NCBI GenBank assembly: GCA_045645805.1
Contig: JAZRJL010000048.1
Coordinates: forward strand, 1-34,332
From: SIG440 sp045645805
GTDB lineage: Bacteria; Bacillota; Clostridia; Monoglobales; Monoglobaceae
DNA: 34,332 nt
Direction: 5' to 3'
The notes below the pieces were generated by a model. The model had not been told where the DNA came from. It was given only the letters and a program-made list of their open reading frames with translations, and searched no databases. The number at the start of each line of letters is the position of its first letter. Positions within the stretch are counted from its first letter, which is position 1. Positions 30,097-34,332 of the stretch are shown piece by piece. Position numbers and translations under genes: made by a program.

Positions 30097-31929
30097 ATGG
30101 CAGGCATTGCAGGAATAGTTAATACGTGCAAAAAAATTGACCGTGAATGCGAAAATGTTCAAAAAATGATAAATTCTATTTCGCACAGAGGTCAAGGCTC
30201 GCAAAAGGTAAAAAACGGCGGTTATGCAGTTTTGGGTGCTGCGGCTAAAGCGACTGAAAACCGTGAAAAGCAAAATCCGGTATCTTTTAATTGCGACGGA
30301 AACGAAATTACCATTTGTTTTGATGGTATAATATACAACAGCGACGAAGTTGCATCAAAGCTGAAACTAAATTTATTGAAATACGAAACTATAAACGATG
30401 ACGAGCTTGTTCTTCTGGCGTATTTAAAGTGGGGAGCAGGTTGCGTTCATTACTTAAACGGTATTTTTGCCTTTGCTGTATGGAACAGCAATGATTGTGA
30501 GCTGTTTATTGCAAGAGACAGATTTGGTATAAAGCCGCTTTATTATACAATTTGCAGTGATTATTTGATTTTTGCATCTGAGATAAAAGGAATACTTTCT
30601 CATCCTTTTGTTAAGCCTGTTCTTGATAAAAAAGGCATTTGTGAGGTTATGGGACTTGGTCCGGCTCAAACTCAAGGAGTCGGTGTGTTTCAAAACGTAT
30701 GCGAGATTCCACCGGCTTTTTGTGCCACATATAATAGAAATGGTTTTTGTATGAACCGATACTGGAATCTTGTTTCCGCTCCTTACAAAGGCAGCTTTGA
30801 GGATTGCAGAAGTGATGTGAAAAAGCTAACAGAAAATGCTATAAACAGACAATTGTGTGAAAAGGACCGCAATCTTTGCTTCTTTTTATCGGGGGGACTT
30901 GATTCGAGTATTATTACCGCACTTGCAGCAAAGAAGATGGGGTATGGCATAAATACATTTTCGTTAAGATATAAAGGAAATGATGATTTTTTTGAGCCAA
31001 ATGAATACCAGCCGGCATCGGATGATTATTTTATAAACCTTATGTCCGAGACGTTTTCTACCAATCACCATATTGTGACAGTTGATAATGATGCTTTGAT
31101 TGAACATCTTTTTGATGCAATGAAAGCTCGTGACCTGCCTGGAATGGCTGATGTAGATTCTTCGCTTTACTTTTTGTGCAAAGAAATGGGCAATGAATTT
31201 AGCGGAGCTGTATCGGGCGAGTGTGCTGATGAGGTTTTTGGGGGATATCCGTGGTTTCACCGAAAAGAAGACTTTGATGCCAGTATTTTTCCCTGGGCAA
31301 AAAATATAGAGCTTAGACGCAATTTAATTAACCCAGAGTGTTTAAGTCCGGATGAAATTTCAGAGTACATTCATACTAGGTACAATGAAAGCATAGCAAA
31401 GTGTCCCGTATTAAGGAGCGATAATTCTGAAGAAAAACGAAGACGTGAAATATCGTATCTTAATCTTAACTGGTTTATGTATACACTTGGGGCAAGAAGT
31501 GAGCGTATAGGTATGAACTGCGGACTTGAAATAAGAATGCCGTTTTGCGACTATAAGCTTGTTGAATACCTGTGGAATGTTCCATGGGAATATAAGGCAT
31601 ATCATGATCGTGAAAAAGGTCTTTTGAGAATGTGTTTTGAAGATACCTTGCCGGATGAGATATTGTGGCGTAAAAAAAGTCCGTTTCCAAAGACACATAA
31701 TCCCGAGTACGAAGCTATGGTTAAGGAAATTGCAAAATCAATTATTAACGACAAAAATTCACCGGTATCAACACTTGTCAATGCAGATTATATAAGAACA
31801 CTTATTGAAAGTCCGTCAGATTACGGAAAACCCTGGTTTGGACAGTTGATGGCACTACCTCAGCTTTATGCATATATAATTCAGCTTGATATGTGGCTTA
31901 AGGAATACAAAATTGAAATAAAGATTTAA
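30097..31929 (+). CDS. Asparagine synthetase B homologue lacking the glutaminase cysteine
   Basis: The 610-residue protein has the class II amidotransferase plus synthetase layout of AsnB. The synthetase domain is intact: pyrophosphate loop 'LSGGLDSS' (264-271), 'VSGECADEVFGGYPWFH' and 'GLEIRMPFCDYKLVEYLWNVP'. The N-terminus reads 'MAGIAGIV', so the catalytic Cys of the usual 'MCGIAG' is Ala. 'HRGPD' is 'HRGQG', and the usual Asn in 'NGEIYN' is Asp. The glutaminase site therefore looks inactive, and ammonia-dependent synthesis or a different amide ligation is likelier. ATG 30097 is chosen because GAGGAG lies 9 nt before it; ATG 30088 is too close. A HAD and an RluA gene follow. Confidence 0.9.
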   Translation: MAGIAGIVNTCKKIDRECENVQKMINSISHRGQGSQKVKNGGYAVLGAAAKATENREKQNPVSFNCDGNEITICFDGIIYNSDEVASKLKLNLLKYETINDDELVLLAYLKWGAGCVHYLNGIFAFAVWNSNDCELFIARDRFGIKPLYYTICSDYLIFASEIKGILSHPFVKPVLDKKGICEVMGLGPAQTQGVGVFQNVCEIPPAFCATYNRNGFCMNRYWNLVSAPYKGSFEDCRSDVKKLTENAINRQLCEKDRNLCFFLSGGLDSSIITALAAKKMGYGINTFSLRYKGNDDFFEPNEYQPASDDYFINLMSETFSTNHHIVTVDNDALIEHLFDAMKARDLPGMADVDSSLYFLCKEMGNEFSGAVSGECADEVFGGYPWFHRKEDFDASIFPWAKNIELRRNLINPECLSPDEISEYIHTRYNESIAKCPVLRSDNSEEKRRREISYLNLNWFMYTLGARSERIGMNCGLEIRMPFCDYKLVEYLWNVPWEYKAYHDREKGLLRMCFEDTLPDEILWRKKSPFPKTHNPEYEAMVKEIAKSIINDKNSPVSTLVNADYIRTLIESPSDYGKPWFGQLMALPQLYAYIIQLDMWLKEYKIEIKI

Positions 31930-31942
31930 GGATGGAGTACAA

Positions 31943-32590
31943 ATGATTAAAGCGGTTTTGTTTGATTTTGACGGAACTTTAATAAACACAAATGATTTGA
32001 TTTTTAAATCATATGAGGTTGCATTTCAAGAAGTTTTGGGCAGAAGGATTGAAATGAATGAAATTCTGACCCTTTACGGAAAGCCGCTTTACTCCTCATT
32101 GATGCAATACGGAAATGAGGACGGTGAGCGGCTTTACCGTATTTACCGTGAATATAACGAGACAAATCACGATTTACTTGCAAAACCCTTTGACGGTGTT
32201 TTTGAGGGTGTAAACAAGCTGTTAGAAAATGGATACAAGCTTGGAATAGTTACTTCAAAACGCAGCAGGCTGGTTTTAAGAGGAATTGATATTTTAAAGC
32301 TTACCGGTGTATTTGATGTTATAATTACCCCTGATGACACCAAAGAAACAAAGCCCCACCCCGAGCCGGTGCTTTGCGGATGTGAAAGACTGGGTGTTCT
32401 TCCAGAAGAAGCAATTTACGTTGGTGACAGTGTTTTTGACCTTGCTGCAGGACAAGCTGCAAACACAAAGCTTTGTGCTGTAAGTTATTCGGTTACACCA
32501 AAGGAGGAGCTTATGGAATACAATCCTGACTATTTTGTTGATTCCATTGCTGAACTTGCGGATATTTTAGGAGAATGTATATGCCGCTGA
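31943..32590 (+). CDS. HAD-superfamily phosphatase (PpaX/Gph-like)
   Basis: The 215-residue haloacid-dehalogenase hydrolase has motif I 'FDFDGTLINT' with the nucleophile Asp, motif II 'VTSKR', motif III Lys near 'KETKPHPEP' and motif IV 'YVGDSVFDLAAG'. The cap domain is the alpha-helical C1 type of phosphoglycolate or pyrophosphate phosphatases. GGATGGAG precedes the ATG 13 nt after asnB, and its end overlaps the pseudouridine synthase gene by 10 nt. The physiological substrate is unclear. Confidence 0.93.
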   Translation: MIKAVLFDFDGTLINTNDLIFKSYEVAFQEVLGRRIEMNEILTLYGKPLYSSLMQYGNEDGERLYRIYREYNETNHDLLAKPFDGVFEGVNKLLENGYKLGIVTSKRSRLVLRGIDILKLTGVFDVIITPDDTKETKPHPEPVLCGCERLGVLPEEAIYVGDSVFDLAAGQAANTKLCAVSYSVTPKEELMEYNPDYFVDSIAELADILGECICR

Positions 32591-33477
32591 TGCTTGAACA
32601 TTTTGTTCTGCCGGAGGAAAACGGGGCAACGGTTGAACATTTACTAAAAAAGCATTTTGATATATCCTCGGGACTAATGTGTTTTCTTAAATATAACGAC
32701 AGACTTTTTTTAAATGACAAGGTTTGCAGAACTGTTGATGTTGTATCCATTGGTGACAAAATAGCTGCGGATATAATGGAAAACAATGAAGATAATAATC
32801 AAATTTCAGATTATAAATACAATCTTGATATCATATTTGAAGACGACTATATTCTTGTGGTAAATAAACCCGGAAATATGGAGAGTCATCCTTGCCGTTC
32901 AAACTATGAAACAACTCTTGCCAATGCTGTTATGTATTATTGGCATCAAAAAAAAGAGTATCATAATTATCATATTGTGAATCGATTGGATAAGGATACC
33001 TCAGGGGTTTGTGTGATTGCAAAAAACCGCTATGCACACGGAATTTTGTCCAAGCAAATGATGAAAAATGAATTAAAAAAACAATATTTTGCGGTAGTTC
33101 ATGGGTGTATTCAGCCTGAGAACGGAAGAATCTGTTTGCCCATACAAAGACAAGATGAAAGTATTATTAAAAGAGAGGTAAACGAAAGCGGACAATATGC
33201 TGAAACGCTGTATAAAACAGTTACAAAATGTTTAAAATATTCAGGAATAGAAATAGAACTTAAAACAGGCAGAACACATCAGATAAGAGTTCATTTTTCA
33301 CACTTGGGTCATCCACTGGTAGGTGACTGGCTTTATGGAAATGGGGATAATGAACGCGAATTGATTTCTAGACAAGCATTACATTCAAAGCGAATTGAAC
33401 TGTTTCATCCCAAAACAAAAGAAAAGATGGTTTTTACGGCTGAAATCCCCGAAGAAATAAAAAATATTCTTGATTAA
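32581..33477 (+). CDS. RluA-family pseudouridine synthase
   Basis: The 298-residue enzyme isomerises uridines in rRNA or tRNA. Residues ~1-70 form an S4-like RNA-binding domain. The catalytic domain has 'IVNRLDKDTSGVCVIAKN', whose Asp in RLDxxTSG is the catalytic nucleophile, 'LKTGRTHQIRVHFSHLGHPLVGDWLYG' in two parts, and the end strand 'ALHSKRIELFHP'. ATG 32581 is preferred over 32575 because AGGAG lies 7 nt upstream. It overlaps the HAD gene by 10 nt, indicating translational coupling. It is the last gene of its unit. Confidence 0.94.
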   Translation: MPLMLEHFVLPEENGATVEHLLKKHFDISSGLMCFLKYNDRLFLNDKVCRTVDVVSIGDKIAADIMENNEDNNQISDYKYNLDIIFEDDYILVVNKPGNMESHPCRSNYETTLANAVMYYWHQKKEYHNYHIVNRLDKDTSGVCVIAKNRYAHGILSKQMMKNELKKQYFAVVHGCIQPENGRICLPIQRQDESIIKREVNESGQYAETLYKTVTKCLKYSGIEIELKTGRTHQIRVHFSHLGHPLVGDWLYGNGDNERELISRQALHSKRIELFHPKTKEKMVFTAEIPEEIKNILD

Positions 33478-33639
33478 AATCTTAACAAATTAACACGAAA
33501 CATGAGGATTACACTTCATTTTATCTGAAATTGTTTTTATTAAAACAAAAAAAATCTCTAAATCTTAGCTGAAAAACTTTTATTTTTGTTGCAAGTTTAC
33601 GAAAATATAAAATTTATTTAAAATATGCGAAAAAAAGTG

Positions 33640-33668
33640 TTGACTTATAAGAAAATTTTTAGTATTCT
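33640..33668 (+). promoter_or_regulatory. Promoter of the HPr gene
   Basis: TTGACT (33640-33645), 17 bp and TATTCT (33663-33668). A second possible -10, TATATT, overlaps downstream (33670-33675). The ~75-nt leader includes a small hairpin (TATCC/GGATA near 33717-33730). The rest of the 274-nt gap after the RluA gene is AT-rich without another recognisable feature. Confidence 0.7.
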
Positions 33669-33751
33669 TATATTGTATGGAATATACTGATAAAGTATTT
33701 TTTAGCAGTTCTAGATATCCGTGCGGATACTTTACTAAAGGAGAGTAATTT

Positions 33752-34015
33752 ATGTTTGTAAAGGAAGTAGTTGTACAGAATCAGGTGGGACTTCATGCAA
33801 GACCGGCTACCTTTTTTATTCAAAAAGCAAATGAGTATAAGTCAAGCATTTGGGTTGAAAAGGATGACCGTAAGGTAAACGCAAAAAGTTTGCTTGGTGT
33901 TTTATCTTTGGGAATAACTAAAGGCACAACAATCAATATTATAGCAGACGGTGCTGATGAAGAGGAAGCTGCTGTGACATTGGTTAATTTGATTGCTTCT
34001 AATTTTACTGAATGA
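33752..34015 (+). CDS. ptsH: Phosphocarrier protein HPr
   Basis: The 87-residue HPr passes phosphate from enzyme I to sugar-specific EIIs. His15 lies in 'GLHARPA' and Ser46 in 'NAKSLLGVLSLGI', so both the PTS His and the HPr-kinase Ser are present, which separates it from Crh (no His15). ptsI is not adjacent. AAAGGAG precedes the ATG. uvrC begins 75 nt after the stop. Confidence 0.96.
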   Translation: MFVKEVVVQNQVGLHARPATFFIQKANEYKSSIWVEKDDRKVNAKSLLGVLSLGITKGTTINIIADGADEEEAAVTLVNLIASNFTE

Positions 34016-34035
34016 TATAACTTAAAAATCTGTTA

Positions 34036-34067
34036 AATAACTCTGCTGTTTTCATAGTGGAGTTATT
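34036..34067 (+). terminator. Hairpin after ptsH, probable terminator
   Basis: AATAACTC (34036-34043) pairs with GAGTTATT (34060-34067), with a weaker inner TGCT/AGTG region, followed by TTCAATTT. The tail is short, so partial read-through into uvrC is likely. Confidence 0.6.
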
Positions 34068-34089
34068 TTCAATTTAAGAGGAATAGTCT

Positions 34090-34332
34090 ATGTTTAATCT
34101 TGAAGAAGAACTGAAGAACCTGCCCGAGAATCCCGGCGTGTATATAATGCACGACAAGGATGAAAAGATAATTTATGTGGGCAAGGCAAAAATATTAAAG
34201 AACAGAGTGCGCCAATACTTCGGCAGCAATAAAAACCATAGTCCAAAGGTTGTGGCTATGGTTTCAAATATTGCGTATTTTGAGTACATCGTTACCGATT
34301 CTGAAGTAGAGGCGCTTGTTTTAGAGTGCAAC
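34090..34332 (+). CDS. uvrC: Excinuclease ABC subunit C, N-terminal fragment
   Basis: The first 81 codons are visible and the gene runs off the window. The N-terminal GIY-YIG nuclease domain begins 'LPENPGVYIMHDKDEKIIYV', with 'VGKAKILKNRVRQYF' as the second half of the motif and the conserved Arg; 'TDSEVEALVLECN' follows. UvrC makes the incision 3' of the lesion with this domain in nucleotide excision repair. The ATG has AGAGGAA upstream. Confidence 0.95.
   Translation, partial: MFNLEEELKNLPENPGVYIMHDKDEKIIYVGKAKILKNRVRQYFGSNKNHSPKVVAMVSNIAYFEYIVTDSEVEALVLECN

Noticed and set aside
1..34332. Mobile element, prophage, CRISPR array or defence island
   Set aside because: No transposase, integrase, phage gene, direct-repeat array or att-like duplication was found; gene content is housekeeping and transport.

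Overview
The window is an ordinary-looking, AT-rich chromosomal segment of a low-GC, spore-forming Firmicute, most likely a gut clostridium of the Oscillospiraceae/Ruminococcaceae type. The evidence is a pro-sigma-K gene, a long Alu-type SRP RNA upstream of dnaX, an FMN riboswitch-ribU unit, rpsO-pnp, GGAGG-type ribosome binding sites and a lactocepin-like secreted subtilase. I see no IS element, prophage, CRISPR array, tRNA or rRNA. The first CDS (secreted S8 peptidase) and the last (uvrC) are cut by the window edges.

Layout. 1-2059 (+): end of a secreted subtilase and a DMT exporter. 2097-3958 (-): nagA and sigK. 4055-8793 (+): SRP RNA, dnaX, ybaB, a SulP anion transporter and a HIRAN-TPR protein. 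8848-10982 (-): coaX, an ECF-S vitamin transporter subunit and tcdA in one unit. 11093-13422 (-): a polar amino acid ABC transporter. 13688-15508 (+): a FlaA1/CapD-type nucleotide-sugar dehydratase. 15524-16303: FMN riboswitch and ribU. 16392-19301: two SNF-family sodium symporters separated by a highly structured leader. 19518-21538: AzgA-like purine permease and a purine phosphoribosyltransferase. 21570-24261: rpsO and pnp with structured leaders. 24388-26637: a second amino acid ABC transporter. 26701-30030: a DUF512 Fe-S protein and two COG0523-type GTPases, one with a His/Cys repeat and one fused to a YcgQ-like domain. 30097-33477: an asparagine synthetase homologue without its catalytic cysteine, a HAD phosphatase and an RluA pseudouridine synthase. 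33752 onward: HPr and the start of uvrC.

The most striking observation is that both amino acid ABC binding lipoproteins are circular permutations of the usual type II (SBP_bac_3) fold, with different break points. In one the C-terminal crossover and helices have moved to the N-terminus. In the other the whole first lobe has moved to the C-terminus. Each cut lies near one of the two interlobe hinge crossings. Both genes keep a signal peptide and lipobox at the new N-terminus and sit in intact SBP-permease-ATPase operons. Other points worth a second look are the pseudoknotted leader between the SNF symporters, the Cys-to-Ala asparagine synthetase, the metal-binding repeat GTPase pair, and alternative hairpins in the pnp leader.

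Genes with their own clear promoter mostly share one pattern: a TTGAxx -35 box, 17 bp, and a TG-extended -10 box.
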